Shown piece after piece: positions 25,770-34,512 of a stretch of 64,000 nt of DNA. The stretch is from Mariniblastus sp964414815 (GTDB lineage Bacteria; Planctomycetota; Planctomycetia; Pirellulales; Pirellulaceae). The stretch lies in assembly GCA_964414815.1 (NCBI GenBank), contig CAYPXY010000020.1, forward strand, positions 1 through 64,000, in the 5' to 3' direction. The notes beneath the pieces were generated by a model. It was not told the DNA's origin. It searched no databases and worked only from the letters and a program-made list of their open reading frames with translations. The position numbers and the translations under genes were made by a program. Within the stretch, counting starts at the first letter, position 1. Each line of letters starts with the position of its first letter.

Positions 25770-26078
25770 ATGGCGGTGACGATGTCTGATTCTATCCGTC
25801 GTGAGACCGTCGAGGCCGTTGCCCGCTTGGCTCGGATTGAGCTATCTCCTGAAGACGTGATCGGGTACCAGCATGACCTGTCTCAGATTCTCGACTATGT
25901 TGGGCAACTTGACGAAGTGGAGTTGCTTGACGGGATCGAACCGTTCTTCGGTATCAGCGGAGAGGCCAATGCGAGACGAGACGATAGGATTCAGCCCAGC
26001 CTTCCGCGAGGAGAGGTGTTAGGAAACGCGCCGGATACCGACGGAGAATTTTATCGAGTACCGCCCGTGTTTCGCTAG
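25770..26078 (+). CDS. gatC: Asp/Glu-tRNA amidotransferase subunit C
   Basis: 102-aa GatC, the small subunit that stabilises GatA-GatB in converting Glu-tRNA(Gln) or Asp-tRNA(Asn) to Gln/Asn-tRNA. The family pattern is VEAVARLARIELSPEDV followed by LSQILDYVGQLDEVEL. An internal ATG at 25782 (MSDSIRRE) with GGCGGTGA before it may be the true start. It is followed by gatA after a family A2 repeat. gatB is not in this window. Just upstream, 17 bp (CATAGTGGGCTGGTCGT) are directly duplicated at about 25695-25730. Confidence 0.93.
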   Translation: MAVTMSDSIRRETVEAVARLARIELSPEDVIGYQHDLSQILDYVGQLDEVELLDGIEPFFGISGEANARRDDRIQPSLPRGEVLGNAPDTDGEFYRVPPVFR

Positions 26079-26086
26079 GAGCTTCA

Positions 26087-26185
26087 ATCAAAACCCGAAG
26101 CGTAAGCGAGGGACCGCATTAACAAGCTAGGGCGGTCCCTCGCTTACGCTTCGGGTTCTGATGAAGATACCAGGATAATTCCTAA
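26087..26185 (+). repeat. Family A2 palindromic element between gatC and gatA
   Basis: Core arms 26087-26113 and 26136-26162 enclose a 22-nt loop related to the rpmB and serA copies. The right outer repeat is CAGGATAATTCCTAA (26171-26185). The left outer repeat appears lost, because the element starts 9 bp after the gatC stop. It ends 24 bp before the gatA TTG start, so the ribosome-binding region is next to the element. Confidence 0.85.
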
Positions 26186-26209
26186 ATTCGCCAATCAGGG
26201 AATCGAGTT

Positions 26210-27649
26210 TTGCCCGAAGAATTTTCTTATCCCACCGCCAACGAAATGGCTCATTCGGTGCTTAACGGTCGTTGTCCGGCAGGCGAGTTCGCGCATCAGT
26301 GTCTCGATGCGATTGATCGCAGTTCATCACTCAATGTGTTCACCTATGTTGCTCGTGAGGAAGCTCAACTCGCGGCGGATAGAATCGGCCTGGAACGAAC
26401 ATCCAGTGAATCACTCGGACCTCTCGCCGGTGTGCCGATTGCGATCAAGGATGGGATTTGCACTCGCGGAATGCCGACGACCTCTGGCTCGGCGATGTTG
26501 TCAAAATTTATCCCGCCCTACGATGCAACCGTGGTGCAGCGATTGAAGCAGGCTGGAGCGATCATCATCGGCAAGACCAATATGGACGAGTTTGCAATGG
26601 GCAGCTCGACCGAGAAATCTTTCTTCGGCCCGACGAAAAACCCTCACGATACGGATCGCGTTGCAGGGGGTTCAAGTGGCGGTTCAGCGGCCTGTGTCGC
26701 CGCCGGGCTATGCCCCGTCGCGCTCGGCTCCGATACAGGCGGATCGATTCGACAGCCCGCTGCTTTTTGCGGTGTGACAGGGCTTAAGCCAACCTATGGT
26801 CGAGTCAGCCGATACGGCTTGATTGCCTACGCCAGCAGTCTCGATCAGATCGGCCCCATCGCCCGGACGGCGGAAGACTGTGCCCTGGTGATGAACGTGA
26901 TCGCCGGACATGATCCGCTTGACTCTACTTCGGCCCGTATGGAAACCGAAGACTATACCGCCAGGCTCAAACAGTCGATCAAGGGGCTTCGGTTTGGGGT
27001 TTGCAAGGAACACTTCAATGAAGGGCTGCACCCCGAAATTGATTCTGCAATTCAATCCGCAATCGGAACCATCAGACAATTGGGTGGCGAAATCGTTGAG
27101 CTCTCCATGCCTCATTCAAAATGGGCCGTCCCCACCTATTATTTGATTGCTTCCTGCGAAGCCTCCAGTAATCTCGCCCGCTACGATGGCGTTCGCCACA
27201 CGCAACGAGCCGACGGAAGCGATCTGGAGCAAATGTATTCCGCAACTCGATCTCGCTTCTTCGGAACGGAGGTCAAACGGCGGATCATGCTCGGAACCTT
27301 TGCACTGAGTTCAGGCTACTATGACGCTTATTATCTGAAAGCATCCAAAGTTCGGCGACTGATCAAACAGGACTACGATCAAGCATTTTCAAAATGCGAT
27401 GTGATATTGGGGCCAACCACTCCCACGCCCCCCTTTCGGTTGGGCGAGCATTCGTCGAGTCCGGTCGAAATGTACTTGGCAGATATTTACACGGTGTCGG
27501 CAAACCTGGCCGGGGTGCCCGCCATTTCCATCCCGATCGGATGGACGGCCGACAAGTTGCCTATCGGAATGCAACTTCAAGGACCTATGTTTTCCGAAGC
27601 CATGCTACTGCAGGTGGCGCACCAGTTGGAAGGATTTAGCAAGGGATGA
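26210..27649 (+). CDS. gatA: Asp/Glu-tRNA amidotransferase subunit A
   Basis: 479-aa amidase that releases ammonia from glutamine for tRNA-dependent amidation. The amidase signature is intact: VPIAIKDGICTRG with the catalytic Lys, the Gly/Ser-rich AGGSSGGSAACVAAG with the cis-Ser, and the nucleophile region GSDTGGSIRQPAAFCG. The start is TTG at 26210. It is needed because the family N-terminus (YPTANEM..) lies before the first in-frame ATG at 26246. It is separated from gatC by a palindromic repeat, so an operon with gatC is likely but passes through that hairpin. Confidence 0.96.
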   Translation: MPEEFSYPTANEMAHSVLNGRCPAGEFAHQCLDAIDRSSSLNVFTYVAREEAQLAADRIGLERTSSESLGPLAGVPIAIKDGICTRGMPTTSGSAMLSKFIPPYDATVVQRLKQAGAIIIGKTNMDEFAMGSSTEKSFFGPTKNPHDTDRVAGGSSGGSAACVAAGLCPVALGSDTGGSIRQPAAFCGVTGLKPTYGRVSRYGLIAYASSLDQIGPIARTAEDCALVMNVIAGHDPLDSTSARMETEDYTARLKQSIKGLRFGVCKEHFNEGLHPEIDSAIQSAIGTIRQLGGEIVELSMPHSKWAVPTYYLIASCEASSNLARYDGVRHTQRADGSDLEQMYSATRSRFFGTEVKRRIMLGTFALSSGYYDAYYLKASKVRRLIKQDYDQAFSKCDVILGPTTPTPPFRLGEHSSSPVEMYLADIYTVSANLAGVPAISIPIGWTADKLPIGMQLQGPMFSEAMLLQVAHQLEGFSKG

Positions 27650-27800
27650 GGGATGAGGGATGAGGGATGAAATCTACCTTTTTTCATTTCACGGACGCAA
27701 AGTCAACAGGTGTCATCAAGAAGTCTCGGAACGCTAATTTTCGCTGATCCTCACTAATCCAAAACAATATGAGTGTTGATTAGCGATGATTAGTGTTCCT
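27643..27800. repeat. 7-bp tandem repeat and inverted repeat between gatA and serC
   Basis: Four head-to-tail copies of GGGATGA (27643-27670) begin within the gatA stop codon. Farther on, GGAACGCTAATTTTCGCTGA (from 27728) is imperfectly complementary to a segment ending at 27800 (GATTAGTGTTCC), giving a long hairpin. No gene is present in this 260-base gap. Confidence 0.6.
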
Positions 27801-27909
27801 GAGTTTTCCACCGGATTCTTGTACCGTTGCAGCTTCTCTCTTGAACGGTTAACCTTTTTTCGGCTGTCAGCATCCCTATTTACTTTCATATTTAGATAGA
27901 ACCCGATCC

Positions 27910-29019
27910 ATGTCTCCATCTCCCGCGATTTCTCGTGTGCTCAATTTTTCGGCCGGGCCGGCGGTATTGCCGTTGGCGGTGCTGCAACAGATTCAAGCCG
28001 AAATGGTTTCGTTGCCGGGGGTCGGCAGCAGTGTGCTTGAGATCAGCCACCGCTCGAAAGAGTTCGACCGAATCCTCGACGAAGCTTTCGCGAGTATCCG
28101 CGACCTTGCTCAAATTCCTGAATCGCATGAAGTCATATTCCTGCAGGGCGGCGCTCACCTGCAGAACACCATGGTGCCTGCGAATCTGATCACGGATTCA
28201 TCGCAAACGGCGGACTATATCCTGACCGGAAGCTGGGGAAAGAAAAGCGCTGAAGATGTCCGGCATTTCGGCAAGCTGAATGTTGCTTGGGACGGAGAAT
28301 CAGCCAACTACTTTCGAACTCCAAACAACGAAGAATTGTCGCTGACAGAAAGCGCTGCCTATGTCCATCTAACGTACAACGAAACGATTCAGGGCGTTCA
28401 ATTTCGTGAGTTGCCTGAAACAAATGGGGTTCCGATTGTCGCCGACCAGTCGTCCGACCTTTTTTGCCAGCCGATTGATGTCGCGCAGTACGGCCTGATT
28501 TACGCTTGTGCCCAGAAAAATCTGGGAATCGCCGGTGTTACCATTTTGGTCATCGACAAGCAATTACTGAAGCGATCGGGCCGTCGCCTGCCGAACTATC
28601 TGAATTATGCGCTGCATGCTGAAAATGGGTCCCGGTACAATACACCGCCAACCTTTGCCATTTATGTGACGGGACTGGTTTGCAAATGGTTGCAGGAAGA
28701 AATGGGTGGGCTGGAACGCTTGGGCGAAATCAATCGGCAAAAGGCCGAGTTGCTGTACAATGTGATTGACGGCAGCAATGGATTTTATATCGGCCACGCT
28801 GAAAAATCTTCGCGATCGATAATGAATGTCGTATTCAAAATGAGCGATGAAGAGACCGACAACCAGTTTCTCGCTGAAGCCAAATCCGAAGGCATGACCG
28901 CACTCAAAGGGCACCGAAGCGTCGGTGGAATTCGCGCATCGATTTACAACGCCATGCCGCTCGAGGGCGTCCAGAGCCTTGCCGATTTCATGCAGGATTT
29001 CGCACGGCGAAGGAGTTAG
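27910..29019 (+). CDS. serC: Phosphoserine aminotransferase
   Basis: 369-aa PLP enzyme that converts 3-phosphohydroxypyruvate and glutamate to O-phosphoserine in serine synthesis. The family start is FSAGPAVLPLAVLQQ. The PLP lysine lies in YACAQKNLGIAGVT, and the C-terminal GHRSVGGIRASIYNAMP is diagnostic. It is followed by serA, the preceding step of the same pathway, with a family A2 element between them whose left end overlaps the serC stop codon. Confidence 0.96.
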   Translation: MSPSPAISRVLNFSAGPAVLPLAVLQQIQAEMVSLPGVGSSVLEISHRSKEFDRILDEAFASIRDLAQIPESHEVIFLQGGAHLQNTMVPANLITDSSQTADYILTGSWGKKSAEDVRHFGKLNVAWDGESANYFRTPNNEELSLTESAAYVHLTYNETIQGVQFRELPETNGVPIVADQSSDLFCQPIDVAQYGLIYACAQKNLGIAGVTILVIDKQLLKRSGRRLPNYLNYALHAENGSRYNTPPTFAIYVTGLVCKWLQEEMGGLERLGEINRQKAELLYNVIDGSNGFYIGHAEKSSRSIMNVVFKMSDEETDNQFLAEAKSEGMTALKGHRSVGGIRASIYNAMPLEGVQSLADFMQDFARRRS

Positions 29020-29167
29020 GAATTGTCATGAAATAACATCCGTATTTTCATCATAACCCGAAGCGTAAGCGAGGGACGGCATCACCAAGCTGGAGTGGTC
29101 CCTCGCTTACGCTTCGGGTTATGATGGACCTTCATAAAGCCGGGAAACTATTTCGGGACAATTCATT
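29018..29167 (+). repeat. Family A2 palindromic element between serC and serA
   Basis: This is the most complete A2 copy (150 bp). The outer repeats are AGGAATTGTCATGAAATAA (29018-29036) and TATTTCGGGACAATTCATT (29149-29167). Core arms 29050-29076 and 29099-29125 are perfect 27-bp inverted repeats around a 22-nt loop. It ends 58 bp before the serA ATG. Confidence 0.9.
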
Positions 29168-29225
29168 CGGGGACGATCCCAGGCAATTCAATTCGCACAA
29201 TTTCGATTCATAACCAAGTCAAATC

Positions 29226-30890
29226 ATGTCTATTGCAACCACACCCAGGAAAACCAAAACTCAAAACCAGACACGGATCATTGTTCTCGATGATCTGGCC
29301 GAGGAAGGGATCGCGCTGCTCAATGCTGCTGGAGGAATTGAATACGACATTCGGACTGGCCTCAAAGGCGAGGAACTTCGGCAAGCATTAACCGAGTATG
29401 ATGGGGCGGTCTGCCGAAGCGGCGTCAAAATCACGGCAGAGGTACTCGAAGGCAACCGTCGATTGCGGGCCATCGTTCGGGCGGGCGTCGGTACGGATAA
29501 CATCGACAAAGTGGCGGCAACGCGACTCGGGATCGTGGTGATGAACACGCCTGACGGAAATACGATCAGCACCGCGGAGCATACGATCGCGCTCATGCTG
29601 GGTTTGTCGCGGAACGTCGCGCCGGCTCACGCAAGTCTAAAATCCGGAGCATGGGATCGCAAAAGTTTTCAGGGAACGCAGCTTGCCGGTAAAAAATTGG
29701 GCATCGTCGGCTTGGGTCGCATCGGCGTGGAAGTCGCTAAACGAGCCAACGCCTTGGGTATGGAGGTGATCGGCTACGATCCGTTCATGTCGGCAGAACG
29801 GGCCACCGGACTGGGCGTGACCAAGATGGAAACGGTGGATGAAATGTTGCCGCTGGTAGACTACTTGACGGTACACACACCTTTGACGCCGGAAACCAAG
29901 GGCCTGATCAGCACCGAGCAACTCGATAAAATGAAAACAGGTGTGCGGCTCATTAATTGTGCCCGCGGTGGAATCTATGACGAATCGGCGCTTGTGGCGG
30001 GGCTACAGTCAGGAAAAATCGGTGGCGTGGCATTGGACGTTTACGAAATCGAGCCTTGCGTAGACAGCCCGCTGTTTCATTTGCCTCGAACGTTGTGTAC
30101 GCCGCATTTGGGAGCGAGTACGGATGAAGCTCAAGTCGAAGTAGCGGTTGAAGCAGTCGAGTTGCTAATTAACTATCTGACCAAGGGAGAAATTCGCTCG
30201 GCAGTCAACGCATTGTCGCTCGATCCTCAAACGCTCAGCCAGATGCGTGGCTATCTCAACGTTGCCTATCGATTGGGCCTGCTGGTCGGCCAGTGGCATG
30301 ATGGTTCGATCGAGAAGTGTGAACTCGATGTCGAGGGTGAAATTTCGACCAAGGACACACGCATTCTGGTTTCGGCGTTTTGTGCCGGGCTCATCGGTGA
30401 CAAGATAGAAGGAACGAACATCGTCAACGCGGAAGTCTTCTGTCGCGAACGGGGCATTGAAGTCGTTCACCGGACCACGCAGGAACATGGGACATTCAGC
30501 AGCCTGATTTCCGCAACCGTGACGGGGGAAGGCAAGTCATTGACGGCCGCCGCCACATTGTTCGGCAAAAGTATGCCGCGTCTGGTGCAGCTCGGTGAGT
30601 ATCGAACCGATGCCTTTATGGACGGAATTTTGTTAATTTTTACACATATTGATGTGCCGGGAATTATTGGCTATGTCGGGCAAATTCTGGCCGCGAGTAA
30701 GGTCAACATCGCCCAGATGGCGGTCGGTCGCGAAGGGACTACCAGCGGCGGCCCGGCGATCGGGGTACTGAACCTCGATTCACGGGCCGACGAAGCGGCC
30801 ATGCAGAAAATTACAGAACACGAAGGCATTGAATCGATCCATCAGATTGTGCTTCCGAGTGTTGGTCAGTTGCCTGAGTGGCTCGTGTGA
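29226..30890 (+). CDS. serA: D-3-phosphoglycerate dehydrogenase (long form)
   Basis: 554-aa enzyme that catalyses the first step of serine synthesis. The NAD-binding GLGRIGVEVAKRANALG motif, CARGGIYDESAL and the catalytic HLGASTDEAQ histidine are present. After the catalytic domain come an ASB domain and a C-terminal ACT domain (TDAFMDGILLIFTHIDVPGI, then GYVGQILAASKVNIAQM), as in long-type enzymes that can be serine-sensitive. It pairs with serC. The stop codon TGA overlaps the end of a family D repeat at 30890. Confidence 0.96.
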   Translation: MSIATTPRKTKTQNQTRIIVLDDLAEEGIALLNAAGGIEYDIRTGLKGEELRQALTEYDGAVCRSGVKITAEVLEGNRRLRAIVRAGVGTDNIDKVAATRLGIVVMNTPDGNTISTAEHTIALMLGLSRNVAPAHASLKSGAWDRKSFQGTQLAGKKLGIVGLGRIGVEVAKRANALGMEVIGYDPFMSAERATGLGVTKMETVDEMLPLVDYLTVHTPLTPETKGLISTEQLDKMKTGVRLINCARGGIYDESALVAGLQSGKIGGVALDVYEIEPCVDSPLFHLPRTLCTPHLGASTDEAQVEVAVEAVELLINYLTKGEIRSAVNALSLDPQTLSQMRGYLNVAYRLGLLVGQWHDGSIEKCELDVEGEISTKDTRILVSAFCAGLIGDKIEGTNIVNAEVFCRERGIEVVHRTTQEHGTFSSLISATVTGEGKSLTAAATLFGKSMPRLVQLGEYRTDAFMDGILLIFTHIDVPGIIGYVGQILAASKVNIAQMAVGREGTTSGGPAIGVLNLDSRADEAAMQKITEHEGIESIHQIVLPSVGQLPEWLV

Positions 30891-31043
30891 GGCGACCAAG
30901 TTTACGCCAGCAATATTTTGTTTCCTAAGCACTCAGTTGCGAGTCTCGGAGAGACTCGCCTACACTGTGTTCCCCAGGCGCTCGGTTGCGAGTCTCGGAG
31001 AGACTCGCCTACACTAGGGTAGCTTTTTATCTGCCGGTCGCCT
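30890..31043. repeat. Family D inverted-repeat element after serA
   Basis: The ends are AGGCGACC (30890-30897, degenerate beyond this) and CTGCCGGTCGCCT (31031-31043). Inside, the unit GCGAGTCTCGGAGAGACTCG occurs twice in tandem, each followed by CCTACACT. The element at 55919-56032 shares the ends and one inner unit. It fills the space between serA and the convergent methyltransferase gene. Confidence 0.8.
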
Positions 31044-31049
31044 AATACG

Positions 31050-31970
31050 TCAGCGCACCGCCACGATGTACGCGAGCCAGACGGGGTGGCTTGGTGCGGT
31101 GTCTCGGCGTTCCCAGATCGAATCGTCTTCTTCATTCTCGAAATAGACGACGGAATCCGAAAATCCGGCTTCGGCCAACATCTCGCGGACTTCGGGGATT
31201 GTCCAAAAACGCCAATCGTATTCGAAGGCGTTTTTGATTTCGCTTCCGTCCTTGAACTGAAATGAGATAGAGAATTTGGCGTCGTTATTGAAGGGATTGA
31301 AGCTGACCTGCTTCCAGAAATAACTAAACTTCTTTTTGCCCTTGCCGATGACTTTCTCGTCTTCGTTGCCTTCTTTGTAGCAATCGCCTCCACCCATCAT
31401 ATCCAGCACCATGATGCCGCCCGGTTTCAGGTTCTGACGAGCGACCCGAAGGTAGTGAACGACTTCGGGGCGAGTTTTGAAAATCCAGAAGGAAAAATTT
31501 TGCGCCGCCAGCACATCCACTGGGGGCGGATTCTCGAAACGGACATCCTGTTCCAGCAGTTGAATGCGATCCTGTTGTTTGGGTGTGAGTTTCGACAGAT
31601 TGTGTTCGCGGCCCCACGCCAGCGTCTCCGCACACAAGTCGACTCCCACCGCCGTTCCGTTCTTCCGTGTGCGAACCCATTCGCAGCAAACTTCAAACGT
31701 CCCGCAAAAATCTTCTCTCAGCGATTGTGGCTTTTTCTGGTTGAAGTCGCGATAGGCCTGATCAAAGAACGAGACATCGTGCTCGGGGCACTGAACCGAC
31801 TTCTGGTAGCAAATGTGCTTGTCGGCTTTTTCGGCCAGCGTCCGTTTTGATTTTTGCTTGCCTTTGGATTTCTCGGATTCTTCGAATTGGTCGAATTGGT
31901 CGAATTGGTGGCCAGACTCTCTGTGATTCCTGCGTTGGTTGTGCTTCTTGTCTTTGTCTTTTTTGGCCAT
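31050..31970 (-). CDS. Class I SAM-dependent methyltransferase
   Basis: 306-aa protein. A charged N-terminal tail (MAKKDKDKKHNQRR, then a Gln/Phe/Asp repeat HQFDQFDQF from a 9-bp tandem repeat at about 31883-31908) precedes a Rossmann methyltransferase domain: LREDFCGTFEVCCEWVRT, AVGVDLCAETLAWG, VDVLAAQNFSFWIF, and GGIMVLDMMGGGDCY. The pattern resembles small-molecule methyltransferases, and the substrate is unknown. The frame is open to 32054, but the ATG at 31970 starts the lysine-rich tail and is preferred. Confidence 0.8.
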   Translation of the reverse strand: MAKKDKDKKHNQRRNHRESGHQFDQFDQFEESEKSKGKQKSKRTLAEKADKHICYQKSVQCPEHDVSFFDQAYRDFNQKKPQSLREDFCGTFEVCCEWVRTRKNGTAVGVDLCAETLAWGREHNLSKLTPKQQDRIQLLEQDVRFENPPPVDVLAAQNFSFWIFKTRPEVVHYLRVARQNLKPGGIMVLDMMGGGDCYKEGNEDEKVIGKGKKKFSYFWKQVSFNPFNNDAKFSISFQFKDGSEIKNAFEYDWRFWTIPEVREMLAEAGFSDSVVYFENEEDDSIWERRDTAPSHPVWLAYIVAVR

Positions 31971-32065
31971 GATCTCAATTCCTGTTGCAGTGGGGCGAAA
32001 CGCCACCGACCATTGTAACCGAACTTGAAGCCCAATGACACTCATTTCAATCAAACGAATGGTCG

Positions 32066-32341
32066 CCGTTCACGGGAAATGAAACCGTTTAGCCGCAAGC
32101 CGTCGGGGGTTGCTGCCAGAAAGTTCGCTAATACCGAGATCGCTCCATCAGCAACCCCCAAAGGCGCGCCGGCCACCGGGTTGCGGCTATTTATGGAGTG
32201 CGGGACTTTTGTACCGCTTTGGATATTTGGATTTCATCGGTGGTCGAAACCGTCGCAAACCATAGAAACAATAGCGGTACAAGAGTCCCGCACTCCATAG
32301 AGGCTCCATAGCGGCTAAACGGTTTCATTTTCCGTGAACGG
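32066..32341. repeat. Family C element with 31-bp terminal inverted repeats
   Basis: Terminal repeats 32066-32096 and 32311-32341 match at 30 of 31 positions and begin CCGTTCACGG. A second nested inverted repeat, 32192-32217 against 32274-32299 (25 of 26), begins TATGGAGTGCGGGAC. Between them, 32128-32190 resembles 34257-34319. The gap between the methyltransferase and the tandem phosphatase gene (31971-32429) is almost entirely this element. No ORF is convincing. Confidence 0.85.
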
Positions 32342-32429
32342 TTACCAAAATTGTCTCCATCGCATAGGCCGCGTATCCGATGTAGAATGAGCGGGAATTA
32401 CCGACTAACTTTTTGAAACTCAACTTTCC

Positions 32430-34058
32430 ATGTCAACTCGAACACGATTTTTGCTGGTTTTTACGCTGATCACCGTCTTGATCGGAAACGGCCCGTTTCA
32501 ATCGCCTGCCCTGGCCGATGATTCCTTCGAGTTCAAGGCGATGACCTGGAATATCTGGCGCGGTGGTCGGGAAGACGGCAAAGACATCGGACCCGCACGC
32601 GTGATAGAGGTGATTCGCGAGAGCAAGGCGGACATCATCGCAATGCAGGAAACCTATGGATCAGGCGAACTCATCGCCAAGGAGCTTGGGTTTCACTTTC
32701 AACCGCGAGGAACCAATGTTTCGATCTTCAGCCGGTTTCCGATTGTCGAAGATATTTCTGTCTTTGAAGAGTTCAAGTGCGTCGGGGCCATCGTACAACT
32801 TCCGAACGACCAGCAAATTGCTTTCTATTCGATCTGGCTTCCCTACGCAAAAGAAATCTGGGAGGAAGGCACCCGCAAACCTGACGATGTGGATTCCTGG
32901 TTGGCGGCCTGTGCTCCATCGGCGGTCGATTTGAAAGTCATTCGGGACGCCATTGATGAAAGGCTCAGTGATTCGAAGTACAGCGGGATTCCGGTGATGA
33001 TTGCGGGTGATTTCAATTCGATGTCCCACCTGGACTACACGTCCGTTGCCAGATCGGAGTATGGCGGGATTGTCCAATGGCCGACCAGTCAAGTAATGAC
33101 CGACCATGGATATCGCGATACCTGGCGAGAATTGCATCCCACCATTGATCGGGCCAAGGATCGAACCTGGACGCCTCGATTTCCCAAGCAGGAGCAGGAT
33201 CGAATTGATTTCATTTATTATCGCGGGGATCGGCTCGAAGCCATCGATTCCTCCCTGATGGATCAACACGCCGAGCTGTTTCCTTCCGATCATGCGGCGC
33301 TGCTGGCGACCTTTCGTTGTCAAAAAACGCCTGCCTCCAGTGATTCATCTGAGTTGAAGGTGCTCTGCTACAACATCCGGCGCTGTCTCGGAACAGACAA
33401 CAAAACCGATACGCAGCGAACGATCGACGCGATAGCCAAGTACGGCGACCTTGATTTCATTGGGCTTCAGGAAGTCGATGTCGAATGTCAGCGAAGTGGT
33501 TCGATCAATCAACCACGTGAATTTGGAGCGGCATTGAACATGCACTCCTCGTTTGGCAGCTTTTTCGAATTGCAGGGTGGAAGATACGGTCTGGCGATTC
33601 TCTCGAAGCACCCGATTTACCGAGCCGAGGAAGTTGTACTGCCAGAGGGAAATGAGCGTCGCGTAGCCTTGGCTGCGGAAGTCCGGCTCCCAAGCGGAGA
33701 ACGAATACTGGTGGTCAATGTTCACTTTGATTGGGTCCAAGACGACCAATTTCGCTTTGCACAAGCATCGGAACTTCGCAAATACCTGTCGGAGCAAAAG
33801 CTGCCCTATGTTTTGTTGGGCGATTTCAATGACACGCCTGAATCGAGAACCTTGGCGCTATTTCAGGACGACTTGCTGGCCGCTAAAAAACCGGAGACGG
33901 ATCGATTCACATTCTCTTCGGAGCATCCTCGGGTGGAAATCGATTTCATTTTTGCTTCGCCAACGTCGCGTTGGGAGTTCCAAGAAGTGAAAGTAGGCGA
34001 TGATTCAGTAACGTCCGATCACCGCCCCGTTTTCGCAAGGTTAACTCTATCGAAGTAA
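32430..34058 (+). CDS. Secreted protein with two endonuclease/exonuclease/phosphatase domains
   Basis: 542-aa exported protein with a signal peptide ending near ALADD (residue 31). Two EEP domains follow in tandem, each with its own metal and catalytic set. Domain 1 (about 35-290) shows MTWNIWRGG, IIAMQETYG, IAGDFNSMSHLD and SDHAALLATF. Domain 2 (about 305-542) shows VLCYNIRRCLG, FIGLQEVDVE, LLGDFNDTPES, EIDFIFAS and SDHRPVFARL. EEP enzymes cleave phosphodiesters of nucleic acids, phosphoinositides or sphingomyelin, and this one acts outside the cytoplasm. Both active sites look intact. The gene stands between two family C elements. Confidence 0.85.
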   Translation: MSTRTRFLLVFTLITVLIGNGPFQSPALADDSFEFKAMTWNIWRGGREDGKDIGPARVIEVIRESKADIIAMQETYGSGELIAKELGFHFQPRGTNVSIFSRFPIVEDISVFEEFKCVGAIVQLPNDQQIAFYSIWLPYAKEIWEEGTRKPDDVDSWLAACAPSAVDLKVIRDAIDERLSDSKYSGIPVMIAGDFNSMSHLDYTSVARSEYGGIVQWPTSQVMTDHGYRDTWRELHPTIDRAKDRTWTPRFPKQEQDRIDFIYYRGDRLEAIDSSLMDQHAELFPSDHAALLATFRCQKTPASSDSSELKVLCYNIRRCLGTDNKTDTQRTIDAIAKYGDLDFIGLQEVDVECQRSGSINQPREFGAALNMHSSFGSFFELQGGRYGLAILSKHPIYRAEEVVLPEGNERRVALAAEVRLPSGERILVVNVHFDWVQDDQFRFAQASELRKYLSEQKLPYVLLGDFNDTPESRTLALFQDDLLAAKKPETDRFTFSSEHPRVEIDFIFASPTSRWEFQEVKVGDDSVTSDHRPVFARLTLSK

Positions 34059-34062
34059 GTGG

Positions 34063-34465
34063 CGTTTAGCCGCAAGCCGGAGCCGACCGCCAATCGTTTG
34101 CAGCTACAGCAAGAAGCCGATCCATCAATGATTGAAGCTGGAAGATCGAGTGATGGTCGGCGCAGGCGCGTCGGGTAGGGGCAATCTCCATAACCAACCT
34201 GTCAGCCAATCAATTACATGCAAAACCTAGGAAAGGTACCAAAAACGTGTGGTAATACCGAAATCACTCCATCAGCAATCCCCAAAGGCGCGCGGGGCAC
34301 CAGGTTGGAGGTATTTTATTGGTAGGCAGGTTGATTGCGGAGGCGGCACGCTGCCGGCGCGCCTGCGCCGACCACCTCTCGATTTTCCCGAATCCATCAT
34401 TGGCGAATTGGATACGTAGGGTAACTGCAAACCACTTGCGGTCGGCTTCGGCTTGCGGCTAAACG
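34063..34465. repeat. Family C element with 28-bp terminal inverted repeats (403 bp)
   Basis: Ends 34063-34090 and 34438-34465 are inverted repeats matching at 27 of 28 positions, beginning CGTTTAGCCGCAAGCC. It seems composite, two C units head to head. A GCGCCTGCGCCGACC block near 34358 mirrors GGTCGGCGCAGGCGCG near 34155. It occupies the convergent gap between the EEP gene and the MFS gene, with no gene inside. Confidence 0.85.
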
Positions 34466-34512
34466 AAAACATAGACAGTGTCTCCACGAATGCCACTAAC
34501 CCTCCGATTCCA

